This document shows, in pieces, positions 28,101 to 35,677 of a DNA stretch of 49,642 nucleotides. Position 1 is the first letter of the stretch, and each line of letters opens with the position of its first letter. This stretch comes from Promethearchaeota archaeon (GTDB taxonomy: Archaea; Asgardarchaeota; Thorarchaeia; Thorarchaeales; Thorarchaeaceae), in contig WJMJ01000100.1 of NCBI GenBank assembly GCA_014728035.1, forward strand, positions 1-49,642, read 5' to 3'. The position numbers and the translations under genes were made by a program. The notes under the pieces were generated by a model. That model was given only the letters and a program-made list of their open reading frames with translations, was not told where the DNA came from and did no database searches.

Positions 28101-28123
28101 CTAAATAGGAACAGTAGTACTGT
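28101..28123 (+). promoter_or_regulatory. Candidate promoter and operator of the aldehyde oxidoreductase operon
   Basis: An AT-rich box (CTAAATAGG, 28101-28109) stands about 30-40 bases before the ATG at 28140. Between it and the start lies the inverted repeat ACAGTA-G-TACTGT (28111-28123). In this position, a repressor bound to the repeat would block transcription initiation. Confidence 0.4.
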
Positions 28124-28139
28124 ATATCTTGTGATTTTC

Positions 28140-28289
28140 ATGGCTGATGATTTGAAATTGACTGTCAAAGGCAAGACTGTTCCAGTGAATGCTTTTGTTA
28201 AGAATATACTTAATGATGTATTAATTGCAATTCTGAAAAATCTAAGAAATGTTGATATTGATACTATTTCAGAAGTTGAAATTTCCTAA
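28140..28289 (+). CDS. 49-residue protein upstream of aldehyde:ferredoxin oxidoreductase
   Basis: The reading frame from the ATG at 28140 to the TAA at 28287 gives a 49-residue soluble protein. It opens MADDLKLTVKGKTVPVNAFV, continues with an amphipathic helix and ends ISEVEIS. The pattern (strand, turn with KGK, helix, short strand) looks like a real small fold. The stop lies 15 bases before the oxidoreductase ATG, so the two are very likely co-transcribed. It is too short for a usual ORF cut-off. From memory, similar small proteins with LxVxGKxxPxNxFV occur in other archaea, which needs a search. A role as a DNA- or enzyme-binding accessory is inference. Confidence 0.6.
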   Translation: MADDLKLTVKGKTVPVNAFVKNILNDVLIAILKNLRNVDIDTISEVEIS

Positions 28290-28304
28290 ATAGGAGATTC
28301 AATC

Positions 28305-30125
28305 ATGACAGGTGAATGCTGGACTAAAAAAGCGCTCTGGGTTAATCTTAGTGATGGTACTACTCGCGTAGAAGCACTTGAGGATGAAGTCCTCGAGAAA
28401 TTTCTCGGAGGAAAAGGTCTTGGTGCCTATCTGCTGTACAAACATGTAGATAACTCTACAAAACCTCTAGATCCTGAGAATGTTCTTTTCTTTCTAACTG
28501 GGCCTTTACAGGGCTTACCTGCTCCTAATTCGGGGAGATGGACTCTTGTCACAAAATCTCCATTGACCGGATTGTTTCTCGATACGCACTGTGGTGGTGC
28601 TCTTGGTAGAGAGATAAAACAATCTGGATATGATGTGCTTTGTGTAACTGGAAAAGCTAAAAATCCAAGCATCTTAGTGGTCGAAGATGATTCAATACAG
28701 ATTCGTTCAGCATCAGAATTCTGGGGAAAAGGAGTATATGAAACAACCAATACTCTCAAAGAACAAGTGTCTAACCGATCATCAATCTATACAATTGGTC
28801 CAGCAGGAGAGAATTTGGTTAAAATAGCAACAGGATGTTGTGAGATAGCTCATCAAACAGGACGTGGAGGAGCGGGAGCTGTAATGGGGTCAAAGCATCT
28901 CAAGGCGGTTGCAGTTCGAGGAACAAAGAAAAACCAAGCGCATGACATGAAAACAATTAGGGAAATATACAAGGAACGACTTGCACATTGGAAGGAGAAA
29001 GAATCAGAGTTTAAAGATCATGGAACCACATTCCTAGTCGCTCTTGCTAACTCTCGAGGAATGTACCCTACAAGAAATTGGCAAAGTGGATTCTTTGAAG
29101 ACTTTGAGGGGCTTGATGCAGATAAGATGGAAGAGAAATTTGGACTTGGTGTTCATCATTCTTGTCCTATTTGTTTTTTGAGATGTACTCATGCTTTTAG
29201 ATCTAATAATCCAAATAATCCTGATGAAGAAGTCGAATCTATGACTGAATATGAGACTCTGGGCATGCTTGGAGGGAATATAGGGATAAGTAACCCTGAG
29301 AGTGTGTTTCGTCTTAACTATCTATGTGATGACCTCGGGCTTGACACCATTAGTACTGGATCAACTATCGCATTCATTACTGAAGCAGTAGAAAAAGGAT
29401 TCATTTCTGATGACCGAATTGGTTTCACTCCTAAATTTGGCGATGAAAAAAGTGTAATTCGTTTGATTCAAATGATTGCTTACCGTGAAGGGATTGGAGA
29501 TATTCTAGCTGAAGGTACAAGAAGCGCTGCTGAAGTCTTGGGGCATAATACGGATACTCTAGCGGTCCATGTCAAAGGTCTCGAAACTGCTGCTTGGGAT
29601 CCACGGGGGAGAAAAGGACTAGGAATGTCCTATGCAACTGCAGCTGTTGGAGCAAGTCATCTGCGTGGATGGCCAGATACTCTTGATTTACCAGATAGTT
29701 CCGCTGTTCCGGTCATCCAATCAATGATTTCTGCACGTGACGAGAAATTCCTCACTGATTCAATGATAGTGTGTCATTTTACCTATCATATCCCATTGAC
29801 CAAGGATCACAAGCTCAAGCTAATTAATGCAGCCACTGGCCTCGATATGAAAGAGGATGATATTGCTATATTTGGACAACGGATCGAAACACTTGCTAGA
29901 ATGTATAATATTCGTGAAGGAGCAAGTAGAAGTGATGATAAGCTACCACCGCGATTTTGGAAGCCTGAAAAGACTGGTCCTGCAAAAGGAATGAAAGCAT
30001 TTATGGATAGAGATGATTTTGAGCGTAGTCTTAATAGATTTTATGAGATTCGTGGATGGGATATGGAAGGTGTTCCTACAGAGAAAACTTTGGAAGAATT
30101 GCGATTGCAAGATCACATAAAATAA
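28305..30125 (+). CDS. aor: Tungsten-type aldehyde:ferredoxin oxidoreductase
   Basis: A 606-residue enzyme that oxidises aldehydes to acids and reduces ferredoxin, using a tungsto-bispyranopterin and one [4Fe-4S] cluster. The cluster cysteines are C287-x2-C290-x3-C294 (CPICFLRC) and C490 in IVCHFT, almost the numbering of Pyrococcus AOR. The N-terminal domain shows GGKGLGAYLLY and LTGPLQG...SGRWTLVTKSPLTG, and the metal-pterin region shows GRGGAGAVMGSKHLKA and WDPRGRKGLGMSYATA. Length is normal. AGGAGATTC sets the start. It is co-transcribed with the 49-residue protein. The exact aldehyde is unknown (AOR, FOR and GOR share these motifs). It fits peptide or amino-acid fermentation. Confidence 0.93.
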   Translation: MTGECWTKKALWVNLSDGTTRVEALEDEVLEKFLGGKGLGAYLLYKHVDNSTKPLDPENVLFFLTGPLQGLPAPNSGRWTLVTKSPLTGLFLDTHCGGALGREIKQSGYDVLCVTGKAKNPSILVVEDDSIQIRSASEFWGKGVYETTNTLKEQVSNRSSIYTIGPAGENLVKIATGCCEIAHQTGRGGAGAVMGSKHLKAVAVRGTKKNQAHDMKTIREIYKERLAHWKEKESEFKDHGTTFLVALANSRGMYPTRNWQSGFFEDFEGLDADKMEEKFGLGVHHSCPICFLRCTHAFRSNNPNNPDEEVESMTEYETLGMLGGNIGISNPESVFRLNYLCDDLGLDTISTGSTIAFITEAVEKGFISDDRIGFTPKFGDEKSVIRLIQMIAYREGIGDILAEGTRSAAEVLGHNTDTLAVHVKGLETAAWDPRGRKGLGMSYATAAVGASHLRGWPDTLDLPDSSAVPVIQSMISARDEKFLTDSMIVCHFTYHIPLTKDHKLKLINAATGLDMKEDDIAIFGQRIETLARMYNIREGASRSDDKLPPRFWKPEKTGPAKGMKAFMDRDDFERSLNRFYEIRGWDMEGVPTEKTLEELRLQDHIK

Positions 30126-30175
30126 TCTACTTGGTCACATATCATAGGTTTACAACTGAAGTACGATTCATGAAA

Positions 30176-30628
30176 TCATCTATAGAATGGACGTTCTTTG
30201 AAGTGTTTTCGTAGATGAATCGTCTTACCCAACTCAAGAAAGTTCAGTATATTGTACAAACTTCTCATCTCTGAGCGGTCTTCACTCACAAAGACATCTA
30301 GAGCGCGTAGTCCCTTTTTCTTTCCAATATCAAATAGATGATTCATCATTTTCTCTCCTAGGTCGGATTTCTCATATTCATCCTCTACTTCGAAATGTTG
30401 AATGTATCCGATTTTTCCAATGGACTCATCAACCACCACATCAAGCTTAAGAGCAGCAATAATAGCTTCATCAGAAACTGCAATAATGAACATAGTTTCC
30501 TTGCTGGAACCTGTTGAAAAGTGCGGTGATCTAATTGAGAGTGCTTGAAAATTTAGACCTTCACGAGAGTAAAATCTATCTAAAGCCTGTCGGTCTCGTG
30601 CTGTCGCAAGTCGTACTTCTATATCCAT
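30176..30628 (-). CDS. GNAT-family N-acetyltransferase
   Basis: A 150-residue single-domain protein with the GNAT order of elements. The N-terminal strand is IEVRLATARDRQALDRFY, then the central strand IIAALKLDVVVDESIGKIGYIQHFEVEDEYEKSDLGEKMM, where a weak acetyl-CoA loop is seen as EKSDLGEKMM, and a C-terminal strand-helix LRALDVFVSEDRSEMRSLYNILNF. The canonical Q/RxxGxG/A is partly degenerate (KSDLGE). The start is well supported by AGGAGGTTACCC. The substrate is unknown. It lies downstream of the MinD-like gene by about 230 bases and is probably a separate unit. Confidence 0.72.
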   Translation of the reverse strand: MDIEVRLATARDRQALDRFYSREGLNFQALSIRSPHFSTGSSKETMFIIAVSDEAIIAALKLDVVVDESIGKIGYIQHFEVEDEYEKSDLGEKMMNHLFDIGKKKGLRALDVFVSEDRSEMRSLYNILNFLELGKTIHLRKHFKERPFYR

Positions 30629-30745
30629 TGGGTAACCTCCTGTTTTTTAAATAGTACAAATGATAGAAATGTTGTGGTAGCATCGCTTTTCAACTAGATG
30701 GTAGAGTTGATATTGTCTTTCTAAGAATATTATGCTGTGAACCAT

Positions 30746-30853
30746 ATGCTGAAGGACACAAGTGAACCTGATTTGCTTTTATTCTTGATACTAGTAGTTT
30801 CACTCATACTGTTGTTGGTATGTCTAGCTCTGGTTTATCTTCCACTTATTTGA
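30746..30853 (+). CDS. Possible 35-residue single-span membrane peptide
   Basis: A short frame from ATG to TGA encodes about eight polar residues (MLKDTSEP) and then one unbroken hydrophobic span to the C-terminus. It has no clear ribosome site and could be chance. It fills most of a 233-base gap between two minus-strand genes, which would otherwise be empty. It is listed because the composition is that of a real transmembrane peptide. Confidence 0.25.
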   Translation: MLKDTSEPDLLLFLILVVSLILLLVCLALVYLPLI

Positions 30854-30861
30854 AAGAGAAT

Positions 30862-31617
30862 CTATTTCATTATCTCGTAGATATCTTGGACACATTCTGT
30901 AAATTTGCTCTCAGGATGCTTTAAAGTAACAACATATCTGCTTCCTACTTCTATTAGAATTGGCAGAAGTGGAATAATTGTTGCAACTCTGGTTTTGAAC
31001 TTCCTTTCAACTTCTTTTATGATTGCCTTGTCTTCGTATATACTTGGTTTCTTATTGATCACAATTCTAATGTCTGGAACCTGTAACTTTCTAGCTACAC
31101 TTAGAGTTGCAGCTGTACCAAGAAGGTCCTGTTCATCAATTCTAGCTACAACAAAGAGATTGTCAGCTGTAGCCATTGATAGGAGTGTTTCTCTATCAAG
31201 ACCTGGATGAGTATCAATAATCAGATAGTCCAAATCTTTTACTTTCAGAACTTCATTAAATCCGTTTTTCAAATCACTGACTTCATAACCTTCACGTAGA
31301 ATTCTTGTGATGTCAGTGGCTGTCATAGAGCTTGGAATAAGGAAAAGTTTTCCATCTCTAATACCCAGACTCTTGGTAAGATCCACACAAGTATCGCCGA
31401 TATCACATTTCCCTCTCAAATAGTCATTCAAGGTAAATTTCATTTTCTCATGACCTTTTCCAAAGATCACGTGTATACCAGGAGATGCCATGTCAGTATC
31501 CATTACAGCAACTCTCTTTCCATCTAGAGCTGCTATTGCTGCAAGATTTGCTGCTATGTTAGACTTACCAGTTCCTCCTCGGAAGCTATGAATTGATACA
31601 ATTTTTCCTGCCATCAT
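30862..31617 (-). CDS. MinD/ParA-like ATPase
   Basis: A 251-residue deviant Walker A ATPase. KIVSIHSFRGGTGKSNIAANLA holds the signature lysine form GGTGKSN (14-20). VAVMDTDMASPGIHVIFG is the A' motif, and the Walker B-like DYLIIDTHPGLDRETLLSM places the D before the hydrophobic strand end. Such proteins form ATP dimers that partition or position cargo, or regulate partners at membranes. I see no clear C-terminal amphipathic membrane-targeting helix. The start ATG overlaps the stop of the upstream longin protein as ATGA, which signals translational coupling. The cargo is unknown; the two longin/winged-helix proteins are the obvious partners. Confidence 0.85.
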   Translation of the reverse strand: MMAGKIVSIHSFRGGTGKSNIAANLAAIAALDGKRVAVMDTDMASPGIHVIFGKGHEKMKFTLNDYLRGKCDIGDTCVDLTKSLGIRDGKLFLIPSSMTATDITRILREGYEVSDLKNGFNEVLKVKDLDYLIIDTHPGLDRETLLSMATADNLFVVARIDEQDLLGTAATLSVARKLQVPDIRIVINKKPSIYEDKAIIKEVERKFKTRVATIIPLLPILIEVGSRYVVTLKHPESKFTECVQDIYEIMK

Positions 31618-32891
31618 TTTACACCTGGTCGCTTTACCCATTTGACTTGTTTTCCAAGGGTTCTTAATACTTCAATTATCCTAGACGCTGGAGTTCCTGT
31701 TTTCTTAGCAATCTCTTTTACTGAGTTTTGACTGTCACAGTATCTCCATATGGAATTTAGTATATCATAGTTATTCTTAGGTATTCCGATTACCTCTAAA
31801 TAAGCAGTAAATCTTTCATCTTTTTCCTCTAGAAGAGGAAATAACGAGGCTACTCGCACAATACCTTTTGAAATAAGATGAGCTATGACTTCATCGGATT
31901 CCGAACGAGTGAGTCCTGCTTCTTCTTGTATCTCTATAATTGTTGTCGTATCATCTATGAGTCTGAGAACACCTGTTGCACGTGATCGTAATTTGGATGA
32001 CAAGCTACCAAAAATGACTTTGGCATTTTGAAGAACTCTTTCTACTGGCATTAGAGGTACCAAGACATCATATTCATAGAATGCCAAAATCTCATCACGT
32101 TTTGATGGATACATCAACTTTACACTTCTGAAATCAATCTCATGCAAAATGTTACGGACTATCTTTACTAGTTGCATGTAATCTTCGATATCTTTTCCGG
32201 ATTCAACAATATAGGCGTGGACACACTCGTGTGTTTTGCTGATAAAAAATGAGTCGCCTTCATCCAACGCTGGATGGTCGATCATAATCGGATTTTTTGT
32301 TTCTCCACTATTAAAGTCCGAAATGATATCTAAAATATCTTCAAGCTCATATGCTGTGAAATCTGAAAAAATGATGTGCCCACCTTGGATAATGATTGCT
32401 ATTCGTTTTATGAATGGATGCTCCTCTGTCTTCTTAATTGATTTTCTTAGCAATCTGATTTCTTCAGTAGGAAGTAGTGCTGTTTTATATCTCCTAGCAA
32501 GACCTGGCACACCACTAAATTTCTGAAGGGTAAGCTCTACTACATCGAGAAAATCCTCGAACTCTCTTGGTCTCACCGAATCTGAAGCGAGTTTGTCATA
32601 ATAATTCTTCACAAACTGTTCGTACAGCTCTTGCAGCACGACTCTATAAATCTCCTCGCTATCCCTCTCTGCTACGAGAGCAATAAAATATAGATCACCT
32701 CGGTATACCCAGACAAACTTGTTTTCTGCAAATTCCATGACGGTTATCTTTTCTTTGCTCATATGTTCTGCCATTGACCCAATAGCTGATAAGAAAGCTG
32801 AAACTATCTCATCCAATTGTCTAGTGCCACTGACGCTGTAATGAAATAGTGGAATACCAGTGTCTCGTAGCACGACAATCTCCTTAACCAT
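31614..32891 (-). CDS. Longin-like/winged-helix protein, two longin-like domains (paralog of next gene)
   Basis: A 425-residue soluble protein. Residues 1-105 (EIVVLRDTGIPLFHYS... FVWVYRGDLYFIALVAERD) look like a longin/roadblock-type fold. A second region of similar type may lie at about 155-265 (IKRIAIIIQGGHIIFSDF...). Residues 300-350 (LRSRATGVLRLIDDTTTI...) and 365-420 (NYDILNSIWRYCDSQNSVKE...) look like winged helices. The C-terminal half is clearly homologous to the upstream gene's. The ATG at 32891 is favoured over an upstream GTG because the longin strand begins there. The gene is the middle of a three-gene operon and overlaps the MinD-like gene by four bases. Domain names are by-eye inference. 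Confidence 0.65.
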   Translation of the reverse strand: MVKEIVVLRDTGIPLFHYSVSGTRQLDEIVSAFLSAIGSMAEHMSKEKITVMEFAENKFVWVYRGDLYFIALVAERDSEEIYRVVLQELYEQFVKNYYDKLASDSVRPREFEDFLDVVELTLQKFSGVPGLARRYKTALLPTEEIRLLRKSIKKTEEHPFIKRIAIIIQGGHIIFSDFTAYELEDILDIISDFNSGETKNPIMIDHPALDEGDSFFISKTHECVHAYIVESGKDIEDYMQLVKIVRNILHEIDFRSVKLMYPSKRDEILAFYEYDVLVPLMPVERVLQNAKVIFGSLSSKLRSRATGVLRLIDDTTTIIEIQEEAGLTRSESDEVIAHLISKGIVRVASLFPLLEEKDERFTAYLEVIGIPKNNYDILNSIWRYCDSQNSVKEIAKKTGTPASRIIEVLRTLGKQVKWVKRPGVK

Positions 32892-32974
32892 AATGGCGTT
32901 CCTCTCTCCACTATGAGAATACACTTTTCTCTGATAAATAATTTGTATGAGATATGTACGTTTCTAGTTGACAA

Positions 32975-33931
32975 TTAACGATGAGATATGTCTACTACTT
33001 GGACTAAATTCCACTTGACTTCATTTCCAAGTTTATCTAAAACGTCATAGAGCCGTTCAGATGTCACTCCAAGCTTATCACTGATTTCAACAATGTATCT
33101 CTCGCCGTTACACAATGATTTTGCTCTTCTAAGAAGCTGATAATCTTTTCTGGGAAGGCCAATTATATCTAGGTAAGCATCAAATCGCGAATCATCGTCT
33201 TTTATATATGGACACATTTTTGATACGGTTAAGATGCCCCATATAGCAAGATATTCGATAACTTCAGATATTTCTTCTTCTTCAATTCCTAGATTATCAC
33301 GTATTACATAGACTGGTTTTTCTCCGTTAATCGAGTCTAATACATTGGTACCTAGATTTCCAAATTCTCGATGAAGCTCATCAAGAAATCCTTCACTCTT
33401 CGCAGCTTGCATTGCTTTGGGATTGATTTTCGGAATAACAAATGGGCTCAGATTTGAGGTGGTAGCCAGTATTCTCTCATAATAAGCCAATGCTGTTTCC
33501 ACGATTTCCTTAAATCCAAGAAAGTCTTCTTCGACAAAAACTCCTCCAACCATTTTATTGCTATATTTCTGGATGAATTTCCTTCCAAGCTCTTTTAACA
33601 CTGCTCGAAGAACTTTTTTTGGAGCTCCAGTGGTTGAGAGAAATACAAATATGCAATCTTGTTCAACTTGTTCATATAGAAGTTCAGAGCCTTCAAAGGA
33701 AAGACTTTGGACCGAACGTTCTCCAAACTCAGTGGCAAAACTTGAGATTGCGGATAGAAACCCTGATAGTAATTCATCTAATCGTCGACTTCCATCCTCT
33801 GAATAATGAAATAGAGGCACACCTCCGGTTTTCAAGACCATGAACTCATGGATTCCTAGTTTACCTGCCAACGAGTTTTTCACCTGTCTAGTAGTGCTTT
33901 TGTTTTGTAGAGTAATTAGGTTTGAGGTCAT
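32975..33931 (-). CDS. Longin-like/winged-helix protein (paralog, short form)
   Basis: A 318-residue protein. Residues 27-125 (FMVLKTGGVPLFHYSEDGSRRLDELLSGFLSAI) match the first domain of the next gene almost position by position (GIPLFHYS, LDE, FLSAI). Residues 190-310 match its winged-helix half, for example WGILTVSKMCPYIKDDDSRFDAYLDIIGLPRKDY. The middle domain of the longer paralog is missing. The ATG at 33931 lacks a strong ribosome site, so a leaderless or internal start is possible. It is the first gene of the operon with the longer paralog and the MinD-like ATPase. The likely role is a regulator or adaptor; this is inference. Confidence 0.62.
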   Translation of the reverse strand: MTSNLITLQNKSTTRQVKNSLAGKLGIHEFMVLKTGGVPLFHYSEDGSRRLDELLSGFLSAISSFATEFGERSVQSLSFEGSELLYEQVEQDCIFVFLSTTGAPKKVLRAVLKELGRKFIQKYSNKMVGGVFVEEDFLGFKEIVETALAYYERILATTSNLSPFVIPKINPKAMQAAKSEGFLDELHREFGNLGTNVLDSINGEKPVYVIRDNLGIEEEEISEVIEYLAIWGILTVSKMCPYIKDDDSRFDAYLDIIGLPRKDYQLLRRAKSLCNGERYIVEISDKLGVTSERLYDVLDKLGNEVKWNLVQVVDISHR

Positions 33932-34080
33932 AGATACTCGTTTTCAAGGTATCGGGTACATCTATATGAACACCTACAAAACACAATTATACTTCTTTTT
34001 CTCAATCATGTCAACGCACGAAGTTACTTAACTGATACTCAATTTGAGCGACAGATTGATTTGGTTTATTGGTGAATAGT

Positions 34081-35658
34081 ATGCTTGAATATCGAAGTTT
34101 TCCAACTAGAAAATCTGTAATTTTCGTAATGTTTTCCCCTGTCTTTGCATTCTTTATTTACAATATTAGTCGATTATCAACAGGTACGTTATTTTCTAAT
34201 GGTACTAATGAAACTCTACTTCTTGGCTTTGGTGCTCTTGCCGCAATTGTATCAATACTGATCTGCGGACAGATCGTAGATAGAACCAAGTATACATATT
34301 GGACTCTTTTCATTGGCAGTGTTAGTGCTCCTGCACTTAGTCTAGTTGCTAATCTTTTGGGATTCCCTAGTGCTTATTCACCGATACTTGAAACAATAGT
34401 TGTCCTCTTTTTATTCTCCGGAATTGGTTTTGCCCTATTGTCTTGGATGGTCTTGTTGAATAGAACTGTGGTATTACGTTTCAGAGCTCGTGTTGTTGCT
34501 GTCTTTCTAACAATCACACTTCTTCTGGTAATGACTTATTCTTGGTCGAATGCTAATGGGATATCTTTGTGGGTTGGCCCAGTTCCTATACCTGAATTAG
34601 CTGCTCTAGTTGGTGTTATTGCAAATATATCGATCAAAATGTGGAAATGGAAACATTATCCGTTAGCGGTAAAAGAAAGTCCAACTCCATATTTTGTTGC
34701 AGTTGCTTTACTTCTTGGAAGTCATTTACTCTGGTATTTCTCAACACGGATTAGAATTGCTCAACTTTTTGATAGTGTTGGTGATTCCTCCTATGCTTCA
34801 CTCGTTAATCACGCTGGACTTGGTGCTTTTGAGCTTATTCCTCTAATTATTGGTGTTATCGCTGCTGGTTATATCTCCGACATAAGAGGCAGAAAGACAG
34901 CATACAGTATCGTAGTATTGTTTTTTGGATTTCTGGCAATCTTTGGCTCGACATTTTACGGGTTGCAGAATGGGTCAGTGAGACTATTCTCAGTACCACT
35001 CCTTATTTGGGAACGACTGGTCGAAGGATTCCTTTTAGGACTCTGTCTTCTCCTAGTTTGGTCTGAAATGGATACGCCAAAAGAAAAAGGAAGAAGACTC
35101 TCCTATGTATGGATTTTCTTCCTAGGATACATGTCTCTATTCTGGGCACTATCTCTTGGTGTTCCATTCGGTGAACCTCCACAGATTATTGGAGCTGTTG
35201 GAACTGAATTTGCTATTTTCCTTTCGCTTATAGGTTTGTATAGAACTGGGCATTTGCCTGTATTGTATGGCCGAGAGATGGAGATGGAAGATTTCGAACT
35301 AGGATTTGATGAGGGTCAAGTCAGAGAAACAGTCGAGGCTTATCTTGGTGATGAGGATGTCGCGTCTATTCGCCATCAACTTGTAATTATGGATGCAGCT
35401 GATGATATGAGTGACAAGGAACTCAGCGATATTCTTGGTGAAGATATCCGAGAGGTTCTTCCTCTAACAAGAGTAAAAGGCATTGGAAAAGCACTGGAAA
35501 AGAAACTCATCGAAGCCGGTTACAAATCGGCAGCTCAACTAGCTGGGGAAACAGCCCCCAGACTTGCTGAGAAGGTGCCAGGAATAAGTATCAAAAAAGC
35601 TGAAAAAATCTTAAAGAATGCTCGTGAGATATCAAAATCAGCTCTTTCAAAGGAGTAA
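34081..35658 (+). CDS. MFS-like transporter with C-terminal HhH domain
   Basis: A 525-residue protein with about 12 spans in residues 1-400. It shows an MFS-type cytosolic loop after span 2 (ICGQIVDRTKYTYW) and a matching one in the second half (AAGYISDIRGRKTAYS). After the last span, a linker of about 50 acidic residues leads to a helix-hairpin-helix pair: LTRVKGIGKALEKKLIEAGY and VPGISIKKAEKILKNAREI. Such HhH pairs normally bind DNA. GGTGA stands before the ATG at 34081 and decides it over an upstream TTG at 34069. The fusion is unusual. The substrate is unknown. It ends in a hairpin shared with convergent mtd. Confidence 0.75.
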   Translation: MLEYRSFPTRKSVIFVMFSPVFAFFIYNISRLSTGTLFSNGTNETLLLGFGALAAIVSILICGQIVDRTKYTYWTLFIGSVSAPALSLVANLLGFPSAYSPILETIVVLFLFSGIGFALLSWMVLLNRTVVLRFRARVVAVFLTITLLLVMTYSWSNANGISLWVGPVPIPELAALVGVIANISIKMWKWKHYPLAVKESPTPYFVAVALLLGSHLLWYFSTRIRIAQLFDSVGDSSYASLVNHAGLGAFELIPLIIGVIAAGYISDIRGRKTAYSIVVLFFGFLAIFGSTFYGLQNGSVRLFSVPLLIWERLVEGFLLGLCLLLVWSEMDTPKEKGRRLSYVWIFFLGYMSLFWALSLGVPFGEPPQIIGAVGTEFAIFLSLIGLYRTGHLPVLYGREMEMEDFELGFDEGQVRETVEAYLGDEDVASIRHQLVIMDAADDMSDKELSDILGEDIREVLPLTRVKGIGKALEKKLIEAGYKSAAQLAGETAPRLAEKVPGISIKKAEKILKNAREISKSALSKE

Positions 35659-35677
35659 GGGATCATTTCCCTAACTC
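35653..35677. terminator. Bidirectional hairpin terminator between transporter and mtd
   Basis: GAGTAAGGGA (35653-35662) pairs with TCCCTAACTC (35668-35677), nine of ten pairs, around a five-base loop. TTTTC follows on plus. On minus the hairpin lies at the mtd stop codon. The left arm includes the transporter's TAA. It serves both convergent genes. Confidence 0.6.
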
